NCBI GenBank assembly: GCA_019925105.1
Contig: JAHGAU010000016.1
Coordinates: 186,001-250,000 of the forward strand
Direction of reading: 5' to 3'
Source: Niebla homalea
Taxonomy: Eukaryota; Ascomycota; Lecanoromycetes; Lecanorales; Ramalinaceae
DNA length: 64,000 nt
Of the stretch, positions 31,640 to 45,219 are shown piece after piece (the first letter of the stretch is position 1; each line of letters begins with the position of its first letter). The notes below the pieces were generated by a model that saw nothing but the letters and a program-made list of their open reading frames with translations, did no database searches and was not told where the DNA came from. Both the position numbers and the translations under genes were made by a program.

Positions 31640-34600
31640 CAATTCAAGGTTTTGCTCTAGAGGTATACTCTGGAGAATATCTGGTTGTTGCAGTGCAACT
31701 AAGGAAGCTGCCTGGCAAAGATAAGCGCGCGCGGCTACCCCTCTATGCAATTTTATTGGCCCCTCTGCATATTTCAACTTTTTTTGGAGAAATTTTTGTC
31801 AAAAATACATTACAATGACGTACTCAACAACGATAATTTCAGGCTGCTTTACAAAAAGTGAATACCATTATTAAATTATAAAGATTTATTCACTTAAGTT
31901 TAAAATGAAAAGCATCGATTTTGGACGAATAGCCGGTAATGATTGTTTTTGGGCCTAAAGGACCTAAAAAGCCCGAAATATTAGTGGGGTTGCTTACGAT
32001 AGCGGGGAAGTTCCAGGGCCTAACTAACTTAGAAAACACGAATTTTGCGTACCCTTTATTACCTTTACGATTAGAGCTTAGTATTGTTTTAAATTGAGGT
32101 TAAAAGCTCTATACATTATAAAGACTATATTTGAGTACTTTGAGTCAGCCTCGAAGTGTGGTTGTTGAGTACGTGGTTGCAACGTAGTTTTGACAAAAAT
32201 TTCCAAAAAAGTTGAAAAATGCAGAGGGGCCAACAAAATTGCATAGAGGGGTAAGGCGCCGATCGGGAACCGACGAGGAGTCGATCAGGTTGATCGAAAA
32301 TCGAACTTACTGATCCAGCTGATCACTAGACCGAGCCGATCAGGTAAAAGGGACAACTGATCCAACTGGGCCTTAGGCACAATGACCGGCTGTACGTTCC
32401 TAGAGACGGAGCAGTTCGAGAGGAACTGATCAGCAAATGTTATGACGATGAGTTAGCGGGCTACTTTAACGCCGATAAAACTTATAAGCTATTGGCCCGG
32501 AAGTATTATTAAGACGGTTTAAAAGTTTAAATAACGGACTACGTTAAGATATATAATATATATTAAAGAGTTAAGGTATATCGTTATCGCTTTTATAATA
32601 AATTAACTTAACTTTTACCTTTAATATAGTTTTAAAAAGAGTTAATTATAAACTTTATTATAGGTTTACCTTTTAATAAACGTAAAAGGCAAGTTTATAA
32701 CTTAATTTTAATAATCGTAAACCGCTATATAAAGATATATCGTTATTTACTTATAATAAAAAGTATAAATACCGTTATATTAATTAAATTATTATTTAAG
32801 GAGGTTTTCCTTAGGTACGGCGTATTAAACAGGTTTATTATTAATAAAGGTTCCGTTTTTATAAATAATTATTAAGGTTTAATATATTATTATTTAAAGA
32901 TAATATGTAAACTTAATATTATATTTTACCCTTAAATTAATAAATAAACGGAGCGTTAAAATTAAAGAATAAAATAATACTTAAAAATATTTACCGGCTT
33001 AAAATAAATAAATTAAGTAAATTTATTACCGATAATTAAATATTCCTATATAAATATATATTATTTAAGTTTAAGATATAGCCCTTTTTACGTTAATTAT
33101 AAATATAATCTTAAAATTTACTTTAAGTTTAAGGATAAACTTATTAAGGAAAAGGTATTTATAGTAAAAGAAAAAGTTAAAATTTTAAATAATATTTATA
33201 AAAAGTTAACGGAACGATAATATTATATATTAAAATTAATTAAATAAACTTATAATAAAAAATATTAATTAAAGTTATATAATATTAATAATTTAATAAT
33301 ATTAAATATTAAGAACTTTAAACTTAAGTAATTAAATAAGAAACTTATATTTTAATTTATTAAACCCTTTAAAATTAACGATAAGATTAAATAATAAACG
33401 TACCGTTTTTTCCTCTTTATAAGCTATTGTATTTACCTTATAATATATATTTTTTTTCTTAAGTTATATTATATCCGAATTAATAATAAAATGGTAAAAA
33501 CGATAATATATTCTTTAAAACTTATCGATAATAAAGAAAAATAAAAAGTCGAAAAAATTATAGATCGTATTAAGAACTCCCGGGGTACTTAATATAAAGT
33601 TAAGTAACTTAATTAAGGCTTTAAATATAATTAATAGGTTTTAACGGGTAATTTAAATAATATATAAAATCTATAAAAGTAATATAATAAAATAATATAA
33701 AAGAAAAGGAGACGGGTATAAAGTTAACGCCGCGATAATTAAGAATTTTATATTATAGTTAATAACTATATATAATAATTAATATCGTAAACTACTTTAT
33801 TAATACGCTTTCTCTTTACGTAAGTTATTAAAGATCTATTATAATTCTATTTAATAAGATGTGATACGTTTAATATAATTAACGTTATAATAACGTTTAT
33901 TCGTTTATTATAATTATAATAGTTAATTTACGGGTACGATAATACCGTAAATATAGAAACGTAAAGATAAATTATAAGTGCTTAAAAATATTTATTAATA
34001 AATTAATATTAAATTAAAAAGAAATAAAGTTAAAATATTAACGATTAAGGATTAATTAAAATATATTATAATTTAATTAACGTTTTAAAAGCTATAATAT
34101 CGTATTTATATTATTATTTAATAATATATAGACTATAAGTACTTAAACGTTAAATATTAAATGTTTATAATATATATAAAGAAAATAAAAATAATTTATA
34201 ATGCCGTTACGTTAATATAACGGGTTTTTTCCTCCTTTTTTTTCTTTTTCTTTTTTATGCTTTTAAAGCCGGATAAATATTAACGGATTAAACGGAATAT
34301 AATAATTTTACCTTTTTATTCCTCTTTTATTCTAAGGTTAATCCGATTTTAATATTAATAAACTAAAAGGCTTTTTAATACGCTCCGGAGTTATTATTCT
34401 CCAGAATTAAGGCCGACCCTTTAACCACCGCCGCTGAAAAAAGTTATATTTCCTTTATTTTCATATCCTTTTTTTTATCCTTATCCGTCTTAAAGCTTTT
34501 AAATTTAAAGTAATTAACGGGATAATTAATAAAAGAAACCCGGTTTTCTTTTATATTATTTTTTATTTAAAAGATATTAACGTTAACGTTAAATTATTAT

Positions 34601-35150
34601 TATATTAATATATACTTCTACTTTAAATTTAATAACCTTTATTTCTATAATAAAAACTTAAAATAATTACCTTTTTATTTCCCCCTTAAGGGCTGTTATT
34701 AATTTATAAGCCTTTAATTAAGTATAACGATACGCCGGCTTAATTATATAACGCGTTGCTTCTATATATTTATATAATTTACGTTAAGCTTTAAATTTAC
34801 GAAAGAATTTATCACGTTAATATAATAAATAAAATCTTTCTTAAGGCTGCGATACCCAATTAAGTTTACGTATTATTTTATATACCTTCTTAATAAGCTT
34901 ATCCGGGAACTATATTTAATTAAAACGTTAACGCTTTAATAACGATAAAATCTTATGGTATAATAGTAATTATTATAGCTTTTAAACTTATATCGGTTAT
35001 AAAAACCGATATTACGAGTATAAAGTTTATTCTATAAAAAATATATAAAGTACGGGGTACCTATATACTATTAATTTTCATTTAATTATAAGTATATTCC
35101 TATCGTAAGGCGTTAATAAAACACTATCGTATTGTATAAATATTATACGC
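31640..35150 (+). mobile_element. Ty3/gypsy relic (copy A), integrase and 3' part, split by a MITE
   Basis: Plus strand. 31670-31737 reads VAVQLRKLPGKDKRAR and, across the MITE, LRRRSGTDEESIRLIENR. From about 32390 the integrase zinc-binding region is readable: NDRLYVPRDGAVREELIS, DDELAGYFNADKTYKLLARK, then (with TAA for TGG) YY-DGLKV and NIY-RVKVYRYRFYNKL. 32470-34200 is decayed integrase core and chromodomain region. 34250-34700 matches the reverse complement of 60240-60700 in Ty3 copy D. RT and protease are missing, so it is 5'-truncated. Sequence left of about 32465 is GC-normal, and everything to the right is RIP-mutated. The right edge near 35150 is set only by composition. Confidence 0.7.
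31738..32251. mobile_element. MITE, 514 bp, ~90-bp terminal inverted repeats, TA target
   Basis: The left end CCCCTCTATGCAATTTTATT is mirrored at the right end by AATTGCATAGAGGGG. The inverted repeats extend about 90 bp inward, through GTACTCAACAA at 31815-31835 and TTGTTGAGTACG at 32163, with few mismatches. TA dinucleotides flank both ends (31736-31737, 32252-32253), as for Tc1/mariner/pogo-type insertions. There is no coding capacity. Removing it with one TA restores an uninterrupted Ty3 reading (CGG CTA AGG), which proves insertion into the Ty3 relic. Family unknown; not a mimp (no CAGTGGG end). Confidence 0.85.
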
Positions 35151-36540
35151 TAGGATACTAAGACAGTATTCACTCCACTCTCTTATTCGCGCCATATTGG
35201 CGTACGCTCGTCTGCTGCTGCTGCGGATTGCTACTATGTTGAGCACACAAACGCCTGCGTACAGCCAGCGTAACTTACTATGCAATGTACATAAAAGGAT
35301 CTTCGTAGCCAGCCCATGCCTTGTCTGAAAACACTATTCACAGAACAAATGTTTCAAGACTCAATTTGTCTGCAGACTCATGACGGCCTCTGACCAATGT
35401 CTCCAGCCTTATAGTGTCTTTCCACATTGGTCCCAAAACCTTTTTGCGTCGTGAGACCTCCTTTATCCTGTTACATGCGTATGGGGATATGTCAATCCTC
35501 TCAAGTAGATCGCATTCCTGCGCCTCCAGTCGTGGTGCATACCACGGGCGTGGTTTACATCACTCGTCACGATGCACACCCAATGTAGTCTATACCACGG
35601 CTGGTGGCTTGGACCATTTTTTGGTAAACAACATGGTATACTCCTAGCATCCAACTCTGGCTCCCTGGGCTCCAGTCCTTGCCTCCTTGATTCTCGGCCC
35701 CCCTAGGACAATACTATGTCTACCGGAAAGAAACTTTGATCGTTCCCTTTCCATCTTCATTTTCAGGTCTCAGTTTCCTCGCTTATTTATTTCCTCGCAG
35801 TTCTCTCTTTCGCTTACTCCCCTTATTTCCCTCCTTTCGCAGCAGAAGAAACTGGACTTCATTTGTAGTATTTGATACCGCTGCCATCCTCCACTCCAAT
35901 CGCCACGTTAAAGGTATTCCTTAAGAGCCTCTTCACTTGCGTATCTTCCTTTAAACCCTTACCCTCCTACCACGCATAACGACAGCATGGTCGGTCGATA
36001 CCGTAAAACCGGTAAGCTACCGCCGATCGCCAGAAGAGGATCAATTGGAACCGGCAGCTAAGTCTATGGATATTAATGTAAGCATTTTTAGCAGGGGACT
36101 AAAATCTAAAAATAACTATCATTCCGTGCTTTTCGACTCTAAAAATACTTATGTATCGTTTAAAAAAGGTTTCCATTATGATGGGAAACCCTTATGTCCA
36201 TATGTTCACTGGGTTGTGAGGAATGTTTCTACTTGATCATTCAATCCACAGTTTGAGTGAAGACGTACGAATGCGAACACCAGTTCTCGAATCTCTAACG
36301 AGCTTTGATACTTGCTGGCTCGAAGTCATGACTTGTGACAAAGGCGAGCTCAAACCTTCAGTATGCCATGCCCCGCACGTTTTGTGATCGCCTTCGATAC
36401 TGGGTCCAATATTATTCATCTCAATGCAATGCAGCTCTGGATGTACAAAGTTGTCTTCTCTATCATGCTTTACCACATCTCCTTTATCGATGCAATAAGC
36501 ATTGAGGTCCATCTCTTATAAGCAGTGAGCCTTCACGGCC
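35151..36540. other. GC-balanced stretch with small ORFs only
   Basis: Unique-looking sequence between the Ty3 relic and the Copia insertion. There is a plus-strand frame at 36045-36236 (63 aa, MEPAAKSMDINVSIFSRGLK) preceded by a 24-codon frame from ATG 35987. A minus-strand frame lies at 36512-36237 (91 aa, MDLNAYCIDKGDVVKHDRED, Cys/His containing). The pyrimidine-rich sequence at 35740-35860 could be a promoter/leader. None matches a family I recognise; these may be orphan or effector-like genes or remnants. Confidence 0.35.
36237..36512 (-). CDS. Hypothetical small protein, 91 aa
   Basis: ATG at 36512, stop at 36237-36239. Low hydrophobicity and no signal peptide. The N-terminal half holds most of the Cys and acidic residues (MDLNAYCIDKGD, NFVHPELHCIEMNNIG); the C-terminal half is Ser/Arg rich. 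Not recognised. The only argument for it is the open length in GC-balanced sequence, which is weak. Confidence 0.25.
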   Translation of the reverse strand: MDLNAYCIDKGDVVKHDREDNFVHPELHCIEMNNIGPSIEGDHKTCGAWHTEGLSSPLSQVMTSSQQVSKLVRDSRTGVRIRTSSLKLWIE

Positions 36541-37351
36541 TCTGCACTGTAAATATCTGGATTGTCGGTGACATTTCCAATGTTCTTTGTCGGAAGCCTG
36601 TTGATCATAAGGAAAATGGTCAATGTCCGGCCAGATGATATCTTTATGCAGATCTGATACTATATAAGCATATACCTCTGAGCATTCTCCATCAAGCTAA
36701 GCTGTGATGGTAATATGAAGGCTGTTATGTCTAATGTTGCTGCCCTTATCGGATGAAGTGCATTTAGCAGACTTATCGTATACCTTGGTATCTTTGCTTA
36801 AAGCTCTACTTAATACGTTTCTGCTATTGCTAAATCCAGGTAGAACCTCGAACATAGGTATTAAGCTGTATCTCCAGCTCTTAATATCCGATTACTTGTC
36901 TTCGCGGAGAGACACTAATATATTATCTAAGCTCTATATTAAAATACTTCTTAGTGCTCTTTATCGATAATAGAGACCTTGCTTTTTTCGGTTACAGGCT
37001 GCTGGTCATTAAGCCGATAGTTGGAGAGCGGTATCTTGTAAAGATTGATGTTATTTATGTTAATATCCGCCATTTTAAGATACAAGAGGGATGGAATATT
37101 TCGGGAAAATTCGTTTAAGCTGAAATTGTCTAGCAGGGAATCAACAGAGGGCGACCCAGGGTGTGGAAGGGATCATGAACACAATACCATAAGAAACTAG
37201 ACCGCTTATAGAGCAGAGTCGAGTTTAACGCTGGACAGTTTCTATCTCATCACATGCCTTGTCGTAGACGGGAAGCCGATATTCCTACGCAGTGTCTCCG
37301 GATACTCCTAAACCAGCATTATCTCTACCTTGGTGGAATATAATATCTAGA
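36541..37351. other. Stretch without recognised gene, left of Copia insertion
   Basis: Moderately AT-rich, not RIP-saturated. A plus-strand frame at 36734-36970 (78 aa) is Leu-rich and its antisense reads equally well (MFEVLPGFSNSRNVLSRALS near 36780-36860), so neither is convincing. It ends at the CTAGA target of the Copia element (37347-37351). Confidence 0.4.
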
Positions 37352-37578
37352 TGTCATACGCATGGACGTATGAGTGTAATCGGGTAGTATGAATTAAGTA
37401 TGATCTATGAAGATGGATCTATAAAAGAAGACTGCAGGATACGCCCAGCTAATCTGGGATATACGGTTAAATAATAAGATATATATATATTATAAGAGTA
37501 TTTTAATATTATTTATATAACGGCTTAATAATACTTTATATCCGCAATATTATTACTATATTCATATTTAAGTTAATA
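37352..37578 (-). repeat. Copia 3' LTR (left), inner half RIP-mutated
   Basis: The outer ~125 bp are clean (TGTCATACGCATGGACGTAT onward). The inner ~100 bp are AT-converted compared with the right LTR. Confidence 0.8.
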
Positions 37579-37898
37579 TACCCCCTTAAGATTATTATTT
37601 AATAATAATCCTGGATATCCTTATATAGCTATTTCTTTTATTATAATTAAATTTATTAATAGGCTAAGAAACTTATATAAAAAAGTATATATTTTTTAAG
37701 AAATTAAAGTTTTTAATAAAGAAATTAATAACTTAAAGAATAATAATAATAATAAAATTTTAATATATTAATTAATTCCGGAGCTTTATATTTACTTAAT
37801 AAAACTTTAAATATTATCTTATATAATATTATTGGGTAATTATTATTAAATATACGTTAAGAAAAAGTTATAAATTGAAAAAATCGTAAAAATAAAAA

Positions 37899-38245
37899 TG
37901 TTAGACTGACTCCGCTGGCGGTACGCCGGCGGGACTAGTAAAGGTGGGTGTAAAAGACGTGACGTTATAGTCTGGATACTTAGGTACCACTTTAATAAAT
38001 AGATTAATAATAAGATTAATTCTTAAGGAACTTAGAAAGAACTGGGGCATAGCCTTTACTTAAGGTAAAGGTAATAATTATCCTACTTTACGTTTATTAA
38101 GCTATAGCTTATGAATAACATATATTAAGGCCCTTTACCAAGGCCCTTTATTAAAGCCCTTTACTAAGGCTTAACGGCCTACCTTGGCGTAGCAATATAA
38201 CGTATTATTATAACGCCGGCGTAAAGATAACGTTAATTATTAATA
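37899..38245 (-). repeat. Ty3 copy C left (3') LTR
   Basis: The first ~100 bp, at the outer edge (TTAGACTGACTCCGCTGGCG onward), are clean. The part facing the interior (from about 38080) is AT-converted. Confidence 0.85.
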
Positions 38246-41200
38246 ATTATCTCTTTTTTTTATACGTTAATTTCTAAAGCATAAAAAGATATATTTAAGA
38301 AGCTAATGTAAAACCGGTTAAATATAAGGCTTATTAAAAACTTATTATTAAACCTAATAAAAAAAGGATAAAAAGAAAAAAGTCCTTAGGTATATATATA
38401 AATATAATAATATTTATCCGATAATAATATAATAAAGGTATTTTACGTTAATAAATAACTAGCGTAACTTATAAAGCTTATTAAAAACCTTTTTATAAAA
38501 CTTAATAAAAAAAGGTAAATAAAAAAAAAAGTCTTTATAATATTAATTAATAATTATTTAAGGCTTTACTATTAATTTATTACGCTATAATAAAGGTAAA
38601 CGTTATCGTAAAAACGGCGCGTAATTATAATAAGGTTTTTATTTTATTTTAAACTTTTTTTCTTTTCTCCTTAATAATCTTAATCGCTTTTATAAATATA
38701 ATATATTAAGGATCTATATAAGTATTTATAAGTTAATACGTATATAATTATATACCTTTATTATCTATATAATTATTATAATAAGTAACGTTAACGTTAT
38801 ATAAACGTTTTATTTACGTTAATAATCCGTTTATTTCGTTTATTAATATTATATATAAGTTAATCGATCTTAAGTAATATAACTTACGTTAATACGTTAT
38901 TAACGTAAACGTAAATATAATATTAATAATAAATATAATAATACTTTATTCTATTTACTTTTTATAGGGCAAATTACATTACGTACGTAACCCGTTACTT
39001 TACTTGCGGTATCGCTATAAGCGATATTTTTTCCGTTATTTCCCCGTAAGTTTCCTTACGCCGTTAAACCGCCGTTATTTTAATATATATATAGTTCCCG
39101 GATTAACTATAATCCCGGGTAACTTAATAAATACGTAAGTATCCTTTAATCAGTACGCGGTTTATTAAGGTATAAACCCGGTACGTACGGAAACGTAATA
39201 AAATCCTTCGGGATTTTAAAGCCTTTTAGTTAAATATTAATTAAACGTTAATTACCGTTAATCGGGCGGAATATACGTTCCGTTAAGTTATTTTAAAAGT
39301 TAAGGGGGAAATATCGGTCCTTTAAATTGAAAAAAAGCGTTCGTTGCTTACGTTAAAATGGCGGAAAAAGAGGTTATCCGGCTTAAAGAATAAATAAGTA
39401 AATTATAATATAATAATAAGACGATAACGTTAATATTTAATAATTAAATCGGCTTAATATAGGGGGTCCGGGCCCTTTATAAAAGTTAACTCCATTAGGG
39501 AGTTATTCTTTATTTTTTAATTTTATATCCGGGGTAAGAAAATAGGACCCTGAGCTTATAATATTTAATAACCTAAAAGGTAAAAAGGAGGAGGAAGATA
39601 TAAGCTTCAGCCTATTTAAAAAAGAAAGAAAGGAAGTTATACCCTTTTTAACGGCGTTATTAAAAAAGTTAATTTTAATTTTTAAGAATAATACCTTAAA
39701 ATTAAGTTAAAAAGTTTCTCCGGTAAATAATATTAAGGAGGTATTTTTAATTAAAAGTTAAAGGAAAAGGAAGGCGGTATAATACTTTTATATTTAATTT
39801 AAGTACCGTTAATTTATATATAAAAAAAGGCGAAGAAAGAAAAGGTAATTTACGTTAATACAGAATTATAGATTATTCTTTTATTTTTATACGTTAATAT
39901 TGCTGGAATTTAACGTTAAGCATTAAAGTTAATAACGTTAAACGTTAAATATTTATAATTTATATATTATTAAAAGCAATATAACGGATAATATTATTAA
40001 AATTACCGGAGTATTAACGTAACCTTAATAAATATATTTATTAATCTCTTATTATTTTAATAACTTTATTTACTTAATATTTTTAACTTAATAATATATT
40101 AAGCGCTTATAATTTAACGTTTATGCTTTTTCGCTTTTAATATTATTATAGTTATTATTAGAATTATTTTTATTAATTATAATATTATAATAAAGATAGT
40201 TATTTCCGTTACGCCGGCTTATCTATACGCGTAATACCCGTAATGGATAAAGTCGTTAACTAAAGCCTAAACTCCAGTAATCTTACGGAAGGATAATATA
40301 TAAAGGCTAAGTAATTATAATATTAATCATATATATAGCTATTAACTATATATATAATTTCCGCCGTCGTAACGTTATAACCTTATTTACGTTTCTTTTT
40401 ACTTTATATTATTTTATCGTATTATTCTTATAGTTCTTAAAAGTACTTTAAGTCCGCTTCTGACACTTATTAATTATATTTAAAGTTTTAATTAACTTAT
40501 TTAACTTAATATTAAACGCCCTTTTTATTTTTAACCTTATTAATAATTTCTTTAATTACTTATTCTTTTTTATTATTAATTAATTTAAATACTTATATTA
40601 TAGCCTCCGCCATTTAATTATTAATATAAATATAATAAAACTTTAAAAGAGAAATATAAATAATAAGGTAAATTTAATAAATAATAAAAAAAATAAGCGG
40701 TATATTTACGTTTTAATTTTATTATTAATTCTAAAGGGTTTTATGAATTAAAGCGTAAGCTTTTACTTAATTATTTTAGCTTAAGGTTTTTAATATTTAA
40801 TATTATTAAATTATTAACGTTATATAATTTTAATTTATATTTTTTATTATACGTCTTTTAAATTAATTTAATAATATAACGTTATTAATTTATTAATATT
40901 AATCGTATTTTATATAATATTTTAACTTTATCTTTTATTATAAATATTTTTTTTTTTTATAAGCTTATTTTTAAGTTTAAAATAAATATTTAAATTATAA
41001 TTATATATCGCTATAAAAAAACTATAGTTTAAAGTTAAGTATTCCGAGTTTATATAAATAAATTTAATTAAAAGGAATAACCCTATTTAATTCGCTTATT
41101 TAAAGTTAATAAAAGTCCTTAAATATTATTTAAAGCCTTAATTTTAATATTTTATTTAATTATTTATTTACGGGTAGAAAGTGGTATTTAATTTACGTTT

Positions 41201-44200
41201 TATCTTTACGTAATAATATATTAAACCTTAAAATTTATTAATAAATAAAAACCTTTAGTTAATTATGATTTTAGCCGGTATATTATAGCGTAATATAATT
41301 TCTTTAAAAAAGAGGTTTATTAACGTAATAATATTAATTTATTTTATAATAAGGAGGTATTTATATATCTTTATATATTTATTTATAATTATTAAAATTA
41401 AATTATAAACGTTACCTTTAACCTTATTTACGGGTAAGCCGGTAATAAAGTCCATATTAAGTTCTTTCTAAGGTACGGCCGATTAAAGGAGTAAAGTAAA
41501 TTCACCGTAAAAGCGGTAACGTAATACCTTAATCCTTTAATAAATATTATACGTTTTAATATAATTATTAATTTAAGCCTTTAAATTATCCTAATAATAT
41601 TTACGGGTTAAAAGCTTATAAGTTTTTTTAACTTTAAAATAACCCGTTAACGGGTTATTATAATATTTATTAATCAGCTTTTCTTTAACCGCTTTATCCC
41701 GGGGGACGTATATACGGCTTTTATAGATAATAAAGCCATTAAGATTAAATTTCTAAGTATTATTATAACCTTAATAAGAATACGTTAACGTTACGTTATC
41801 GTCTTTAATCTTATATATAAACATATTATTAACCTATAAATCCTTAATAAGTAACTTAATCGGCTTAGATTCCTTATAAGGCCCTTTAAATAGTTATTAA
41901 ATTTCTTTTTACGGAATAATAACTTAAATATTTCTTAAAGCGAATAATAATTAATAATTAATAATTACCGTCTGCCAACGTTCTACTGATTTATCGGATT
42001 AAAATACGAACTTATTCTATAAAATAAATAATAAGGTAATATTAAAAGGTAAGACTCCTTTATAATTTAAATATCTTAATAAAAAATTAATAGGGTTTAT
42101 TTTATTTTAACAATAAAATACTTTAAAATTATAATTAATAAGTTTTAAGGCTTATTTAATTTAATACGGGCTTAATACTAGCTATTTTATAAACCCTTAA
42201 AGGTTATTATAATTTATTTATACTTAAATAACTTTAAGGCTTCCTTCCAGATAATATTATTATTGCTTAAACGCCGTAATAATAACGAGAAACTCCTAAT
42301 TATATATCTTATAATTCTATTCGGTAAAGGTTATTTTTTTAGATTAATACGTAATTAAGCGTTAATAACTTTCCTTAAATTATTAAGATAAGATACTTAT
42401 GATAGTAAAGTTGGATATATCGGTTTTTATTTATACCCCCCGTTTTAAATTAAAATAACGGAATAATAACGTATTAATAAATATTTCGCGGAGCCAACGG
42501 AACGCTGTATTAACCGTATTATTTTACTTTAATAAACCAGCCTTCTTCCCTTTTTTATTACCCTTAAATAAATTAATTAAGGGCTTAATTATCCTTAAAT
42601 ATTCATAAATAAAATAACGATAAAAATTTATAAAATTTAAAAAAATTTATACTTCCCGGTAGGTTTTTAAGGTAGGTTAATCCTTAATAATTTAAATATG
42701 CTTTTAATCCATCTGAATCCCTTTAATAGAAATAATAAACTTTAAGAATTCTACTTAAATAATATTAAATTAATATTTCTTAAAATTAACGTAAAGTTAA
42801 AATTAATAAAATCGCTTAAGGATTTATTAAATATAACGTTAATAATCCGCCGGATTTTTATTAAATATTAAAATATCATTTAAGTAAATTATATAAGTTA
42901 TATTAATAAAATTAATAAAGGCATAATTAATATAAGCTTAAAAGGTTACCGGGGCGTTAATTAATTTAAATAATATAATAAGATATTTAAAATAACTATA
43001 ACGTATATAGAACATTATCTTTTATTTATTACCGGACTTAATCCGTAACCGATAATAAGTATCCTTAAGGTTTAACTTAATAAACCGTTTAAAGTTATTT
43101 AATTAATTAAGGGTTTCAATAATTAAGGATAATAAATATTGATTTTTAATTATAACCGTATTTAACTTATAATAATTAATATAAAAACGAAGGTTATTAT
43201 CTTTCTTAAATATAAAAAGGATTAAAATACTTACAGGTAATGTTAAGTAATAAATCCAACCCCGGGTTATAGTATCCTTAAGATACCGCCGGAGTTCCGT
43301 TAACTTTACCCGAGATAAATTATATAAAAAACTATATAATAACTCTTTATTATTTAAGTTAATAACGTAATCCCTTTATTTTAATTTAAATAAAGTATTA
43401 ATTATATTATTAAAAAAGATATCTATATATTTACTTAATTCCCTCGGAACGCTCCGGTTAATAAAGTCTTTTATAGTATTTATATATATTAAATTATTTT
43501 AAGGGATTTACGGTATTTCTAAATACTCCGTTATTATATTAACGTAAACGATTATAAAGATTTTATTGGTTTCCGTTAAACTTTAACCGAAATTATAAAC
43601 GTTATTAATCTATAACTTATAAGAATTAACCTTAAAACGTTATTTATCCGTTATTGGATCGATCATTATTTATAAAGTACGTAAGGTTAATAAATTAAGG
43701 ATTACGTTTAAACCTTTTTAATTAATAACGTAAAAAAGTATCTTATATTGCTTTTATTATCCTTAATTATTAATTAAATAATATTATAATTAATAAACGC
43801 TATAATAAAAGATCTATTTATTATTAAGAAAAGCCGCTTACGGTAAAATGGCGGAAGTTAATTATAAGTCTTATTAAACCGTATATACTTATAAAATTAA
43901 ATTTATTTAAGCTTTAATATTAATTAATATACTTAATAATTAAGGATTATCCTAAAAACTTATTTAACCCTTAATAATAAAAGCCGGGTATACCTTTAAT
44001 TATCTTTTTATTAATTTTAATTTTAAGGCGCTGCCGGAGCTTTATTATTTTTTAACGTATTATCCTTTTTATAGGATTTTATATTTATTATTAAAACCTT
44101 ATTTTATAAAACGGTAAAGTAATCAGATATATAATAGCTTTTTCCGTAATATATATAATATTTAACGTTTTTATTTACTTTAAAAACGGCATTAAAGTTT

Positions 44201-45219
44201 TTAAGTATAATTTTACGCTTTTAATTATAAAAATTAATTTTAATAAAAATATACGCCGGCTTTAAGCCATCAGAATTAAATTTAAATACCTTATTTTTAA
44301 GGGATTTACCCTTATTAACTTTTTAATTATTATTAATAGTACGCTTTAAATTATTTTCCTATATAATTACCGCCGTTATAATATCGTTCCGGGTTTTTAA
44401 TACCTTATTAATTATAAGGATTTTAATTTTAAGCTTTAATAAAAGCTTTATAAAAAATATATAAATATAAAACTTATTTAATAATAATAATAAGTCCTTT
44501 TTTATAGTCTTTAAAGTATTACGGAATTATATTATTTTTTAATTAAAGCGTTACTTAATATTTTTAAACCGCTTATAATAAATAAGCCGGCGGTTTTCCG
44601 GATTAATTATTAAATCTAAGAATTTATCCTTAAGCTTTTAATAATTTATTTTATTAATTTCTTTATCCGGTAAATTAAAAATTTTACGAAAAATAAACCT
44701 TAAATAAAAATTTTTTTTTTTTTTTTTTTAATAAGGAAGTATTTAGGATAAAGTATAAATTATCTTTTTAAGTTAATAAACTACGTTTAATATTTACCCT
44801 TAAATTTATTTTAATATAACTTAAGCTTTTCCGGATAAAAAGACTTATTTTTACGGGGTAAAATAAAAACCGTTAACGGTATATTATCGGTATAAAAGTT
44901 TATAATAAGGTTAACGTAAGGGAAAGTCCCGGAGCGTAAACCCTTATATTATATATTAACGCGGTTAAATATATATTCTTAATAAGTATAATTTTTAATC
45001 TTAAACCGGTTAATTTTAAACTATAGTTCTAAGAATTAAGCTTATTAAACCGTAATATTACGGTAACGCTCCGCCGCTTTAATTTACTTAATTATAATAA
45101 GGGGGTTCTTAACTAAAAGGCGAATATCGTTTTTTTATTTTAAGGTTTATTAAGTTAATTAAGTATCTATTACGATAATAACATTAAGCCTTTTCTTTAA
45201 TAAGGAAGAAGAATTAAAA

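Noticed and set aside
31738..32251. Fusarium-type mimp
   Set aside because: Inverted repeat ends are CCCCTCTATGC rather than CAGTGGG, and the length is over twice that usual for mimps.
44709..44731. Long T run as a terminator or LINE tail
   Set aside because: It lies inside Ty3 copy C, with no tail context; slippage in AT-saturated sequence is enough.
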